Assembly: GCA_001543395.1 (NCBI GenBank)
Contig: LPNG01000008.1
Span: 21,681 to 85,680 of the forward strand
Direction: 5' to 3'
DNA length: 64,000 nucleotides
Source of the DNA: Candidatus Alcium sp. F082
Lineage (GTDB): Bacteria > Bacteroidota > Bacteroidia > Bacteroidales > F082
The translations under genes and the position numbers were made by a program. This document shows, piece by piece, positions 1-8,654 of the stretch. Position 1 is the stretch's first letter. Each line of letters starts with the position of its first letter. A model generated the notes under the pieces. That model worked only from the letters and a program-made list of their open reading frames with translations. It did no database searches and had not been told where the DNA came from.

Positions 1-2
1 TC

Positions 3-1007
3 GGTGGCGGCCGTCCAGCCTTCTCCAACCCCGACATCGCCGACATCGCTGTGCACAACCACGAAATCTTCAAGAAGATGCAGGCCGAGCACAACATCAA
101 CTACCACCCGACGCACTATGTCAACTTGGTACACGATGAAGCCACCTACAACTCTCTCGATGCCTCTCGCGCTTGGAGCGACGCCTACATGATTGAGCGC
201 AAGGACTTCAAGAAGGAGATTTCGCCGCTGTGGGACGACAGCAAGGACACCTACAGCCACGCTTTGATTACTCGTGACTGCTGGCAGGCCACGCCTGGTC
301 GCGTCATCGACTATATCCGTTGGATCGGTGTGCAGCAAGGCGGTCGCTACTTCGAGGACTGCGAGCTGCTCCATGTGCAGAAGGTAGGCGGACACTATGT
401 CACCTTGGTACGCACCCACGAGGGTGAGTTCATCGAGTACACCTGCGACCACTTCGTCAATGCGATGGGTTGGGGTGCCGAGAAGTTCAACGACATGCTG
501 GGCCTCGACACAGGTCTCTATCCCGTGAAGCACCAAGCCTTCATCACGCGCCGTCTACCTATGATGGGACCCAATGGTGGCCCGCTCGACATGATCATCG
601 ACCGCCGTCACTACAAGGGCTTCAGCGCCGTCTACGGACAGCAGTGGGCCCACACTGGCCAGATCATCGGCTGCGCCAGCCCCGACACCGACGCTTACGA
701 GGCACGCCAGAACATCAAGTACAACAGCAAGGAGTTCTTGGAGATCGTCTCCGAAGTCTTCGCCGAGTGGATCCCCAACTTGGGCGAGGTGAGCTTCTTG
801 GCTTGCTGGGCTGGTCGTTACACCGAGCCGCGTTACATCGTCGACCCAGAGGTCGGTATCCTCACCGGCTTGCGTGGTCACGGCTTCATGCTCGGCCAAT
901 ACCTCGCCAAACTGTATGTGGACAAGTACCTCGGCAAGGAGGTGCCTGGCTACATGAAGGATTTGGCCTTGAGTGGCAAGGGGTTGAGCGAGAACGCGTT
1001 CAAGTAA
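3..1007 (+). CDS. FAD-dependent oxidoreductase, C-terminal part (5' end outside window)
   Basis: The reading frame is open from the first complete codon at base 3, so the gene starts upstream of the window and only about the last 334 residues are seen. The C-terminal stretch (GILTGLRGHGFMLGQY, then a helix) resembles the flavin-binding end of DAO/GlcD-like FAD-dependent amine or amino-acid oxidoreductases, where a Gly-rich segment contacts the isoalloxazine or pyrophosphate. The middle part (VNAMGWGAEKF, then PVKHQAFITRR) matches the substrate-domain layout of that superfamily. The dinucleotide-binding GxGxxG motif would lie upstream and is not visible. The substrate cannot be named. It ends in a 28-bp palindrome followed by an intrinsic terminator. 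Confidence 0.7.
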   Translation, partial: GGGRPAFSNPDIADIAVHNHEIFKKMQAEHNINYHPTHYVNLVHDEATYNSLDASRAWSDAYMIERKDFKKEISPLWDDSKDTYSHALITRDCWQATPGRVIDYIRWIGVQQGGRYFEDCELLHVQKVGGHYVTLVRTHEGEFIEYTCDHFVNAMGWGAEKFNDMLGLDTGLYPVKHQAFITRRLPMMGPNGGPLDMIIDRRHYKGFSAVYGQQWAHTGQIIGCASPDTDAYEARQNIKYNSKEFLEIVSEVFAEWIPNLGEVSFLACWAGRYTEPRYIVDPEVGILTGLRGHGFMLGQYLAKLYVDKYLGKEVPGYMKDLALSGKGLSENAFK

Positions 1008-1015
1008 CCCAACCT

Positions 1016-1043
1016 GTAGAGACGTTGCGCGCAACGTCTTTAC
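1016..1043. repeat. 28-bp palindrome, GTAGAGACG...CGTCTTTAC family, copy 1
   Basis: Two 14-base arms (GTAGAGACGTTGCG and its near-perfect complement, one mismatch) abut with no loop, eight bases after the oxidoreductase stop codon. A second 28-bp copy with the same outer nine bases lies at 5035-5062, inside a coding region. Confidence 0.75.
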
Positions 1044-1056
1044 AAACAAAAGCATT

Positions 1057-1096
1057 AAGGCTGTCGCAGGATTGCGGCAGCCTTATTTATTTTGTT
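1057..1096 (+). terminator. Intrinsic terminator after the oxidoreductase
   Basis: AAGGCTGTCGCA at 1057-1068 pairs with TGCGGCAGCCTT at 1073-1084 (one mismatch) and is followed by the T-rich ATTTATTTTGTT. Confidence 0.75.
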
Positions 1097-1155
1097 ATAT
1101 TTCAAGTGTTTGCAACTAAGTGTTCTCTGTTCGCGAACAAAGAATACATAAATAA

Positions 1156-1186
1156 GTAGGGAGAAAATATATTGGTAGGGAGAAAA
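1156..1186. promoter_or_regulatory. Two direct repeats GTAGGGAGAAAA upstream of fic
   Basis: Identical 12-mers at 1156-1167 and 1175-1186 lie 19 bp apart (start to start), immediately upstream of the -7 element of the Fic gene. Three more copies occur inside that gene at 2004-2015 (one mismatch), 2026-2037 and 2047-2058. The position suits an operator or activator site. The binding protein is unknown, but the winged helix of the Fic protein is one candidate. Confidence 0.6.
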
Positions 1187-1190
1187 GTTG

Positions 1191-1198
1191 TATCTTTG
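1191..1198 (+). promoter_or_regulatory. -7 element of the fic promoter (TATCTTTG)
   Basis: This perfect TAnnTTTG match places transcription start near 1203. The start codon must then be the ATG at 1215, not the TTG at 1188 that overlaps the promoter. Confidence 0.75.
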
Positions 1199-1214
1199 CG
1201 GCAAAAACAACAAT

Positions 1215-2228
1215 ATGAGCATCTGGGAAGAAATAGAAAAACTGATACAGACATACGAAACCTTGGGCATTGGGCAACAAGTGGACTACGACAAGTTCTA
1301 CTTATACTCACTTATCACCCACTCTACCGCCATTGAAGGCTCGACCATCACTGAGGTAGAGAACCAACTCTTGTTTGACGAAGGTTTAACTTCCAAAGGC
1401 AAAAACATCAATGAGTATTTGATGAACTTGGACTTGAAGGCAGCCTACGAAGCCAGTATTTCAATGGCAAAAGCCCGCACTGAAATAACGACTGAATGGC
1501 TAAAAAAAATGGCTGCCTTGGTGATGAAAAGCACGGGTAGCACTTATAAAACCGCTTTGGGTGAATTCTCTTCCGCCAACGGAGACCTAAGACTGTTGAA
1601 TGTAAGTGCTGGCATTGGAGGTGCTTCCTACATGGATTTCCACAAGGTACCCGATCGATTACAGAATTTCTGCAACAATCTGAATGACAAGCGAAAAAGC
1701 ATCAGCAAAGAAGACAAAAAAAACCAATACGAACTCAGTTTTGATGCGCATTATGAATTGGTTACTATCCATCCATGGGTGGACGGTAACGGCAGAATGG
1801 CCCGATTGCTCATGAATCATCTTCAATTTGAATACGGCCTAATACCTACAAAAATCCTGAAAGAGGATAAATCTGAATACATTCAAGCGCTTATCGACAC
1901 TCGAAGAGACGAAAACTTGCAGATTTTCAGAGATTTCATGTTCAAAACGCTAAGAAAAAACCTTCAGCAAGACATCCAATCCTTTGCTGAATCGCAAAAT
2001 GAAGTGGGGAGAAAAGATTTAAATAGTAGGGAGAAAAATAAAAACAGTAGGGAGAAAATCATGGAACTACTGCGTGAGAACCCCAAACTCACCACGGCAG
2101 GTTTAGCACAAGAAGTGGGCATCTCAGCCAAGGGTGTTGAGAAGCAGCTCGCCAACCTAAAGCGAGAAGGATTGCTTCGCCGCATCGGTCCCGACAAAGG
2201 AGGCCATTGGGAAGTCGTTGGTTTGTAA
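1215..2228 (+). CDS. Fic family protein (class II, N-terminal inhibitory motif) with C-terminal winged helix
   Basis: This 337-residue Fic-domain protein probably transfers AMP, or another nucleotide moiety, from NTP to a protein hydroxyl; the target is unknown. The Fic motif HPWVDGNGRMAR spans residues 186-197 with catalytic His186. An inhibitory motif of the S/T-xxx-E-G/N type, STAIEG, spans 37-42, so it belongs to class II, in which the N-terminal helix blocks the ATP site. Residues about 280-337 form a winged helix (AGLAQEVGISAKGVEKQL) that may bind DNA. The linker at residues 264-281 is encoded by copies of the 12-mer also found in the promoter. No partner antitoxin gene adjoins; the gene is alone between terminators. 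The family and motif calls are secure; self-regulation is inference. Confidence 0.88.
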   Translation: MSIWEEIEKLIQTYETLGIGQQVDYDKFYLYSLITHSTAIEGSTITEVENQLLFDEGLTSKGKNINEYLMNLDLKAAYEASISMAKARTEITTEWLKKMAALVMKSTGSTYKTALGEFSSANGDLRLLNVSAGIGGASYMDFHKVPDRLQNFCNNLNDKRKSISKEDKKNQYELSFDAHYELVTIHPWVDGNGRMARLLMNHLQFEYGLIPTKILKEDKSEYIQALIDTRRDENLQIFRDFMFKTLRKNLQQDIQSFAESQNEVGRKDLNSREKNKNSREKIMELLRENPKLTTAGLAQEVGISAKGVEKQLANLKREGLLRRIGPDKGGHWEVVGL

Positions 2229-2234
2229 CAAACA

Positions 2235-2268
2235 CAAAAAAAACGCCCAAGAATCGCTTCTCGGGCGT
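2235..2268 (-). terminator. Intrinsic terminator of the lipoprotein operon
   Basis: ACGCCC at 2243-2248 pairs with GGGCGT at 2263-2268 plus inner AGAA/TTCT pairs. On the minus strand the stem is followed by a run of eight T. Confidence 0.75.
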
Positions 2269-2294
2269 ATTAGACTGCATTATTGCCATAAATA

Positions 2295-2738
2295 TCATTC
2301 CCTCACGAATCCCATGATCAAATGGACATCCAGTCCTATGTCGTTAAGTTCGGCTGGAATGAGGAAGTCGATGGTCATATTTGTTTCGGTCAAGGTTGTG
2401 ATGGTGCCGGTCATGTCATGCATCTCCACGGTATCGTTGACCGTATGATGGATGCCGTCTTTTATGATCATTTTGTCTCCCTTCAAGGTATAATAGTCAC
2501 CATTCTCTTCATTGTCATCTGCAATCGCTGATCCATCCTTCCTGAATTCGATGGTGTGTCCGACCAATGCCTCGTTAAAAAACTCATCAAAGTAATCGAA
2601 AGACTCGCCACCTATGGTCGTCGACACCTCGGTGATTTTCCATTTCCCATAGACTTGGGGTTGTTTGTTGCAGGATGTCATCGCTGCCATGGTTGCCACT
2701 ACCAGCAGCAGGGCCATGATTTTCAGTGTGTTTTTCAT
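2295..2738 (-). CDS. Small lipoprotein, lipocalin-like
   Basis: The product has 147 residues with a lipoprotein signal peptide ending in the lipobox MTSC (Cys at about residue 23), so it should be lipid-anchored in the envelope. The mature part begins with YGKWKITEV and continues as alternating short beta strands (HTIEFRKDGSA, YYTLKGDKMII), the pattern of lipocalin-like 'how much it differs from control' domains common in Bacteroidales lipoproteins. No function can be assigned. Its first eight residues, MKNTLKIM, are identical to those of the next gene upstream (2770-3297), suggesting related genes. It is the last gene before a terminator on the minus strand. Confidence 0.75.
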   Translation of the reverse strand: MKNTLKIMALLLVVATMAAMTSCNKQPQVYGKWKITEVSTTIGGESFDYFDEFFNEALVGHTIEFRKDGSAIADDNEENGDYYTLKGDKMIIKDGIHHTVNDTVEMHDMTGTITTLTETNMTIDFLIPAELNDIGLDVHLIMGFVRE

Positions 2739-2769
2739 TTTGTCAGGTTTTTATTGGTTAAAAATAGAA

Positions 2770-3297
2770 TCAAGGCTCCAATGGCACAAACAATTCCATG
2801 CGGATGGTATCTCCGTTTTTCAACACTCCACGAAGGATAAAGGTGATGCCGTCCTCTTTTTCCACAAACTCCATCCAACCGCTCTCAAAAGGCGATTCGT
2901 CGGGATAGGATGTTTGAGGATCCATATTGGTTTCGGCAATAGCTCCCGATATCTCGTCAGGTGAGGCATGCCATTCCAAGCGGTTGCCAAAATCGAAGGA
3001 AAGCGGAATGTCCGACTTCTTGGTTAAGTCAACGGTATGGCCCAACAAAACACTAGGAATACCATAAAAATGGAAACGCATCAGAGGGCCGAAGAAATCC
3101 ATTTCTGACTCTGTCACGATATCGAATTCGTCTTGACACGACTCAATGGGGCTGACGCTCATCTTATAGTTGGTAGTATTATAGATAAGCTCATTCTGCT
3201 TTGGAGCAATATTGCGTCGTTTCACAGGTTCTTTCACACAGGAACCCAAAGTTGCCAAAGCAAGCAGCAACAGCATAATTTTCAATGTGTTTTTCAT
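2770..3297 (-). CDS. Small lipoprotein of unknown function
   Basis: The product has 175 residues with a short hydrophobic signal peptide and the lipobox LGSC (Cys20). I do not recognise the mature domain. It is rich in short beta strands and acidic residues and has no catalytic motif that I can see. The signal peptide begins with the same MKNTLKIM as its neighbour at 2295-2738, so the two are probably paralogues or share a duplicated 5' end. It sits 31 bases upstream of that gene and 12 bases downstream of the beta-barrel gene, so the three are likely co-transcribed. Confidence 0.7.
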   Translation of the reverse strand: MKNTLKIMLLLLALATLGSCVKEPVKRRNIAPKQNELIYNTTNYKMSVSPIESCQDEFDIVTESEMDFFGPLMRFHFYGIPSVLLGHTVDLTKKSDIPLSFDFGNRLEWHASPDEISGAIAETNMDPQTSYPDESPFESGWMEFVEKEDGITFILRGVLKNGDTIRMELFVPLEP

Positions 3298-3309
3298 GGC
3301 TTTAAGGTT

Positions 3310-3903
3310 TTATAAATGTATCTCATAACCCACCGAGAAAGGTAGTCCGATGAATGACAGGCATGTCCAATGCTCTTCTGCATGGCCCACCTTATAGGTA
3401 ATCCTATCATGGCCCATCATGAATTGCAGTCCCAATCGTAACCGACTGTTTTCCGTCAATTTGATTCGACCTCCGATTTCCGACATGCCACCGAAACCGA
3501 AATGCTCGTATGTCCGCGCATCAAGCCAAGGATTGACAGCACGTTCGACATAGGGACCGGCATTCACATAAAACCATTTGTAACTGAATTCGACGCGGAC
3601 AGGCAGACGGAAATAATTGTTGAATCCGGTGCCAGGCACACCGTCTTCCCAATTCTCGGGCTTGTCCGAATTGGTTCTCCTATATTGGTAGTCAATGCCG
3701 CCCAACAAAGACCAATGCTCGTTGAAATCATATTTGGCATCCACGCCCAAGTCGCCGTGAAACTTGCTCTCATAAGGCCCATACAGGAAATCGATGGAGC
3801 CAGCCACTTTTGCGTAGGGAATCAACGACCATCCCTTTGTGTTTTGAGCCGATGCCGACAACACGCAGCATAACAAACTCACAATCAATGCTATTCTTTT
3901 CAT
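3310..3903 (-). CDS. Outer-membrane beta-barrel protein
   Basis: Starting at the ATG before KRIALIVSLL, the product has 197 residues with a Sec signal peptide cut after ASAQ. The remainder shows alternating hydrophobic and aromatic strands (FYVNAGPYVERAV, SRLRLGLQFMMGHDR) and ends in a membrane-type strand FSVGYEIHL, typical of small 8-stranded outer-membrane barrels. A longer frame begins at 3927, but the signal peptide fixes the start at 3903. No specific transport substrate is evident. It probably heads or belongs to the small operon with the two lipoproteins downstream. Confidence 0.7.
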   Translation of the reverse strand: MKRIALIVSLLCCVLSASAQNTKGWSLIPYAKVAGSIDFLYGPYESKFHGDLGVDAKYDFNEHWSLLGGIDYQYRRTNSDKPENWEDGVPGTGFNNYFRLPVRVEFSYKWFYVNAGPYVERAVNPWLDARTYEHFGFGGMSEIGGRIKLTENSRLRLGLQFMMGHDRITYKVGHAEEHWTCLSFIGLPFSVGYEIHL

Positions 3904-3942
3904 AATGCTATGATTTTTGCATGACAATTAAAAAAGCTACAA

Positions 3943-4725
3943 TTATCGTACCACAAATTTGTTACTCATACCATTGTATTCATAAACATAGACACCAGGA
4001 CGATAAGCTCTTACATTCAGGTCAACCCATTCTGCATCGGGATCGAGGGTCTTGGTATCCACCAAAACACCTCGGGAGTCATAGATGTGCATTTCAGCCG
4101 ACTTCCCATTAAGGGTGTATGGGATGGACACCGTCGTATTAGCTGGATTGGGATAGGGATTTTGGGTCGTGACTATCATCTCATCGGCCGAGAAGTTGCC
4201 TTGGGTGGCATAAACCTCGATGTTGTAATTATCGTAACTATTCGAAATCTCGAATCTCAACTCATCGCCAGCCTTATACAAATAGGAAATCAGCGATCCC
4301 TCCTGCATAAACAGCACTTCACCGTCTTCATTGAGAATCATTGTGTACATTTTGCCACCTTGCTTCCAAGGCGTAAGGCAAATCTCAATCTTGTCATCAC
4401 TGTTAAAAAGGTGTTTCCCGGCGATGACCACACCAAAAGAGCTGTATCTGATGCCCCATTTCCCCTCTACGGTGAACGGTATTTCTTTAGTCAGTTGGAA
4501 ATCGGCATCATACACTGAGAAGCCCGTGATGGCTTCATCCTCATCCAAATCACAAACGACATACGAAACCTCAGGAAGAATCTCGTAGACATATTCATGA
4601 ATTGAATTCTGGAAAACGCTATGAAGGCCGCCACTATTGTTGGTGAAGGTATGCTTCAAAATGGCTTGCGAAAAAACTGGCATGAAGGCAAGAGCCAATA
4701 CCAGGGTTAAAACTGTCTTTTTCAT
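3943..4725 (-). CDS. T9SS type A sorting-domain protein of unknown function
   Basis: The 260-residue product has a signal peptide (KKTVLTLVLALAFMPVFSQ) and a C-terminal type IX secretion sorting domain: YPNPANTTVSI, a MHIYDSRGVLV strand, RPGVYVYEY and the terminal KFVVR. It should cross the outer membrane through T9SS and be attached to the surface or released. The 170-residue cargo part is beta-rich and has no motif I recognise. The start is the ATG at 4725; an upstream in-frame ATG at 4761 would put a polar extension before the signal peptide. Confidence 0.78.
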   Translation of the reverse strand: MKKTVLTLVLALAFMPVFSQAILKHTFTNNSGGLHSVFQNSIHEYVYEILPEVSYVVCDLDEDEAITGFSVYDADFQLTKEIPFTVEGKWGIRYSSFGVVIAGKHLFNSDDKIEICLTPWKQGGKMYTMILNEDGEVLFMQEGSLISYLYKAGDELRFEISNSYDNYNIEVYATQGNFSADEMIVTTQNPYPNPANTTVSIPYTLNGKSAEMHIYDSRGVLVDTKTLDPDAEWVDLNVRAYRPGVYVYEYNGMSNKFVVR

Positions 4726-4770
4726 TTGTGTTGTAATTTTTGATGATTGTTTGTTATTCATTTATTTGGT

Positions 4771-4871
4771 CTGTAGGGCTGTCGTACCATCCTTCGACAA
4801 ACTCAGGAACCTCGGCAGCCGTTGATTGTCATGGCTGCACGGGCGGCTGCCACGGTGTGACAGCCCTACAG
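4771..4871. repeat. Inverted-repeat element with 13-bp ends
   Basis: CTGTAGGGCTGTC at 4771-4783 is the exact reverse complement of bases 4859-4871. The 75-bp interior holds CTTCGACAAACTCAGG, a motif type that I know from dispersed repeats in many bacterial genomes, and a GGCAGCC/GGCTGCC pair. It fills the gap between two T9SS cargo genes. No coding sequence is present. Confidence 0.6.
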
Positions 4872-4879
4872 GACCGCGA

Positions 4880-6949
4880 CTAACGCACCACAAATTTCCG
4901 TGTCATATCGCCCACGCTGATGAAATACATCCCATCGGGCAGGCTGGACACGTTGATTTGATCGGTTTCGGAGGTAATTTGGCCCGTCATTAGGGTTTGG
5001 CCCATCAGGTTGGTGATGCGGTAGGTTTGGGTCGGTAGAGACGTGCCATGGCGCGTCTCTACAAAGAGGACGCCATCAGTCGGGTTGGGATAAACCGTTA
5101 AGGTTCCTGATCCCGTTGAAGAGCTGTCTTCCTCAATGCCATGCAATTCATTGTAAATAGCATCACAATCACTGTTGCCCATTTTGAAAACCAGTTCTTC
5201 ATTCTTCCAACAGCAGCGGATGCCCTCCACGCTGAATTCTTCGCCTCGTGTCATCAGCTTTTCGGGGAAGAAACTCGTCATGTGGCCAATGCCACATACA
5301 ATAGTGCCACTGAAAACACCTTCCTCATCGCTCACTGTCAAGGCTTTATAAGGTATTCCATAGTAAACGAATTCACTCACCGCGTCCACATGCAAGGTAA
5401 TGCTTTCCTCTCCCACGCTGACTTCCCACTCATCGCCTTCCTCTACGTTGAAATCATAAAGCACGGTAAATTCCTCCAAATCCTTGTTCCACCAATACAA
5501 CACATCATTCACTTCGTACACATATTCTCTCGTCACTTCGGTGTGCTCGCCCTTATCATACAAGGTATTGGTTCGGATAATGATAGTCACTTCCTTGTGG
5601 TTGATGGTCGTGTCAGCAGCACATTCCAGATGTTGGTAGGTAATGCTGCCGTTTTCGTTTTGGATTTCGTAGTACCATTCCGTGTTTAAGGCAGGCCCGT
5701 CCGTCATTTCAATAAAATTGGTGAACTCGTTCCAATAGGGTGTACTGATATATTCATCATAGCTTCCGTATGGAATGTAAACCGGGATGTCTTTGTCGAC
5801 CCCATGGAAAGATGTGGCATCCAACACAGGAGGAATACTATTATAGCAAGTGATGCTTTGGAGTTCATCACATTCGTAGAAGGCTTTTTCGCCTATGCTC
5901 ACTACAGTGATCGGTATGGACACGCTCGTGATATGACTATTATTAAAAGTATTGGAGGCAATGGTGTCGATACCTTCCGGAATGGACACGCCACCGTCAA
6001 CGAACCAACAATTGCCGAAAGCCAAGCTACCAATGTGGGTTAGCGTTTGGGGAAGATCAGATTGAACTATTGTATTATCTCCAACGAACGCAGAATTGCC
6101 AATGTAAATCAATGAATCGGGCAACGAGATGGAGGGGAAACAAGCAACATGAAAAGCAGCATCATTGATTATTTTGACCGAGTTTGGAATGACTAGTGGT
6201 TGCGCATTTTGTGCATATGCCGCAAAATGAAAAGCAGCGATTCCAATTTCCACCACATCATCTGGAATGATTGTGTTTTTCGTGCCGAGAAGCAAGATTT
6301 TCGAATCGCGTTCAATCAAGGCATTGTTCTCTACATAATAGTTGGGGTTGTCCTCATCGACGTATATAGATTCCAACCTAAAGCCACTGCCTAAGCCACG
6401 TTGAGCGATATAAGTCACCGAAGCCGGAATGGTATAGCTTGTGATGCGGCGGTTCGCAAAAAATGTGTTTTCTTCGATTCTTGTAACGCCTTGGGGAATC
6501 GTAATGGAACCCGTCATATACTCAAGCCACCAAAATGCGCCCCATCCCATCGACTCAAGGTTTTGGGGAAGCGTCAGGCTACCCGTAACGCCAGAGCAGC
6601 CATAGAAAGCGACCCTTCCGATGGTACGGATATTGTCGGGCAGGACTATGCTTCCCGTAATGCCCCTGCAATTATAAAAAGTACTATCCCCGATGGCCAC
6701 AATGTCGTAAGTGGTGCCATCGTGTTCAACCGTTTCGGGGAAAATGATATCTCCCTGGGGACGAGGATAACTGCCCCAACCGCCACTTGTAGGAGGAACC
6801 AAAGCCACTTCGTGGGCATCGACATCGGTAATCTGATAGTAGAGCGTCTGCCCCGACGCACATGCTGCCGAGAAGTCAAAATTGGCTTGTGCGATAACAC
6901 TTAAATTAAAGGCAACTATGGCCGTGATGATTAAAAACAACTTTTTCAT
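4880..6949 (-). CDS. BspA-type leucine-rich repeat surface protein with T9SS sorting domain
   Basis: The 689-residue product has a signal peptide (MKKLFLIITAIVAFNLSVIAQ). Residues about 75-400 carry repeated LRR_5 (BspA/Treponema-type) units such as VVAIGDSTFYNCRGITGSIVLP and IGRVAFYGCSGVTGSLTLP. A beta-rich middle domain follows, and the T9SS sorting domain runs from VYPNPTDGVLFVE to the terminal KFVVR. LRR_5 proteins are surface adhesins or binding proteins; the ligand here is unknown. A 28-bp palindromic repeat (5035-5062) lies in frame inside the sorting domain and encodes ETRHGTSL, an unusual insertion between its first two strands. Confidence 0.85.
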   Translation of the reverse strand: MKKLFLIITAIVAFNLSVIAQANFDFSAACASGQTLYYQITDVDAHEVALVPPTSGGWGSYPRPQGDIIFPETVEHDGTTYDIVAIGDSTFYNCRGITGSIVLPDNIRTIGRVAFYGCSGVTGSLTLPQNLESMGWGAFWWLEYMTGSITIPQGVTRIEENTFFANRRITSYTIPASVTYIAQRGLGSGFRLESIYVDEDNPNYYVENNALIERDSKILLLGTKNTIIPDDVVEIGIAAFHFAAYAQNAQPLVIPNSVKIINDAAFHVACFPSISLPDSLIYIGNSAFVGDNTIVQSDLPQTLTHIGSLAFGNCWFVDGGVSIPEGIDTIASNTFNNSHITSVSIPITVVSIGEKAFYECDELQSITCYNSIPPVLDATSFHGVDKDIPVYIPYGSYDEYISTPYWNEFTNFIEMTDGPALNTEWYYEIQNENGSITYQHLECAADTTINHKEVTIIIRTNTLYDKGEHTEVTREYVYEVNDVLYWWNKDLEEFTVLYDFNVEEGDEWEVSVGEESITLHVDAVSEFVYYGIPYKALTVSDEEGVFSGTIVCGIGHMTSFFPEKLMTRGEEFSVEGIRCCWKNEELVFKMGNSDCDAIYNELHGIEEDSSSTGSGTLTVYPNPTDGVLFVETRHGTSLPTQTYRITNLMGQTLMTGQITSETDQINVSSLPDGMYFISVGDMTRKFVVR
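5035..5062. repeat. 28-bp palindrome, GTAGAGACG...CGTCTCTAC family, copy 2 (inside a CDS)
   Basis: GTAGAGACGTGCCA abuts its reverse complement with one mismatch, giving the same total length and outer nine bases as the copy at 1016-1043. It is read in frame in the BspA-type protein and encodes about nine residues of its sorting domain. Confidence 0.75.
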
Positions 6950-6994
6950 AGGTCTAATTATTTGATTGTTAATTATTTGATTTCGACTTTATTT

Positions 6995-7161
6995 AACTAC
7001 AGATTGTACAGATTGTACCGATTTCTTCCCGTAGAATTTATGGGTCGCAGGCTCCCGATTGATACGGATAGACTGTCATAGGCGGAAATCTGTAATAATT
7101 GGACGCTTGCGTCCTGCAAATTTCTCGTCGTATATCTGTCAAATCTGTGTAATCTGTAGTT
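6995..7161. repeat. Inverted-repeat element with 20-bp ends in a 240-bp gene-free gap
   Basis: AACTACAGATTGTACAGATT at 6995-7014 matches the reverse complement of 7142-7161 at 18 of 20 positions. The interior includes a small GGAC/GTCC hairpin near 7101-7114. I see no gene in 6950-7188; the element fills most of it. Confidence 0.6.
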
Positions 7162-7188
7162 TCTCATAAGATATTATTTGTTTTGTGA

Positions 7189-8614
7189 TTAAACTGCATT
7201 GACGATTTCCTCAAAAGTCCGTGTGTCGTCCGTGAGGTTCATCTTCATCTGCTTGATGCGGGTCTTGCGGCGGTAGTACGACTCGGTCTGGGTGTCCAAG
7301 AGGATGGAAATCACCTGGTTGGAAAAGCCGTTCTTGGAGAGGCAGCAGATGCGCACATCCCACTTGCCGAGTTTAGGATAGAGTTCGAGGAGGCGCTGCG
7401 AGAAGCCGTCGTAGACCAAGTCGGTGAGGCGTCACCTGGTCGCCAAGGCTCTGCGCCGTAGTGTAGACCTTGTTGCGCCCCATGATCTTGCTCGTCATCA
7501 GCAGGTCTTTTTGTGAGAGCGTCTGACGATCGCGGCGCAGGTCGTCGTTGGTGCGGATAAGGTTCTCCATGTCGCTCACCAACTCGTGGATGCGGTTTTG
7601 GTCGCGCTCCACCTGACTGCGGAACTGCTCCACGGCCAATTTGTGGTCGCTCACCTTCTTCCTCACAATCAGCACGATGACTAACAGCGCAATCACCGCA
7701 GCGGCGATGATGAGCCACAGCTTCAGACTGCGGTTGCGAAGCTGGCTCTCCATCTCGCTCTTTTGGGCCTTCAGCTCATATTCGGCCTTGAGGCGTTGAA
7801 GGTTGTCGGAGGCATGTTCCTTGTCGGCCTGCATCATGTATTGCGTGAAGAGGTCTTGATATTCCATGGCCTGCTCGAGATGGCCTTCGTTGTAGGCGAT
7901 GGCGTAGAGCGTTTGGTACACCGACATCTTCAGCCCGGCGCGCTCGCTGCGGAGGGCGGCTTCGAGGTAAGGCTTAGCTTCAGCGTAGTTATCTGTGTAG
8001 TAATATAATACACCCATCGTCATGTTGGCGATGTCGGTGTTGTTGTCGTCGAGTTCGCCTTCCAAGGCGCGACTGACGCAGGCCATCGCCTCTGGATAGT
8101 TGCCCACGGGCAGGTAGTAGTCGCGGCCCATCTCAAGGTAGATGTCGCTCTGCATTGCCTTATCGTTTAATAAGGTGGCGATGCTGAAGGCCGTGTCGTA
8201 GTAATGCTTGGCTTGGGCAAACTGCTCCAGCGACTTCGCCACGCGGCCGCAGTTGCGCATCGTGGTCATCACGGCAGTGGAGTCGTCGATTTGGCGGAAG
8301 CATTCGATGGCTTCGCAGTGCATCTTGAGGGCATCGTCGAAGAGGCCGTGTTTGTTGTACATCGCGCCAAGATTGTCTTTGAGTTGACCTTCGAGGCGGA
8401 GGTTTTCGGTGGTTGTCTCGCAGCCTTGCATCAGCGTGAGGGCATGCAGAAAACGCTCAGCGGCCTCTTCCGAGAGGCGTTGCTGGCGCAGCTCGGTACC
8501 TTCTTCATATAAGGCACGCGCCTGCTGCAGGCGTTTGGCGGGAGTGTCGCACGAGGACAGCATCACGCCAAGCGCGAGGGTCGTCAGGATGAGTGATTTT
8601 AGTGTTGCTTTCAT
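7189..8614 (-). CDS. TPR / transmembrane / LuxR-like HTH regulator, interrupted by a one-base frameshift
   Basis: The first frame (8614 down to 7373) gives a lipoprotein-type signal (LSSC, Cys22), tetratricopeptide repeats from about residue 30 to 270, one membrane helix at 299-318 and a coiled coil. After QSLGDQ the sense continues in another frame, DLVYDGFSQRLLELYPKL through to the helix-turn-helix CCLSKNGFSNQVISILL and YYRRKTRIKQ, ending at 7189. Removing one base near 7432 restores a continuous protein of about 474 residues with the usual TPR-TM-HTH layout of Bacteroidota regulators. Either the gene is mutated or the assembly has one extra base. Targets are unknown. Its probable promoter is about 195 bases upstream, beyond a palindromic element. 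Confidence 0.75.
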
Positions 8615-8654
8615 AGGCGTTCTGTTTTTGACTCAGGACTTCAGGACTTTCACC

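Noticed and set aside
4771..4871. Insertion sequence or MITE with target duplication
   Set aside because: The 13-bp inverted ends are clear, but no flanking direct repeat and no transposase are visible, so only an inverted-repeat element is reported.
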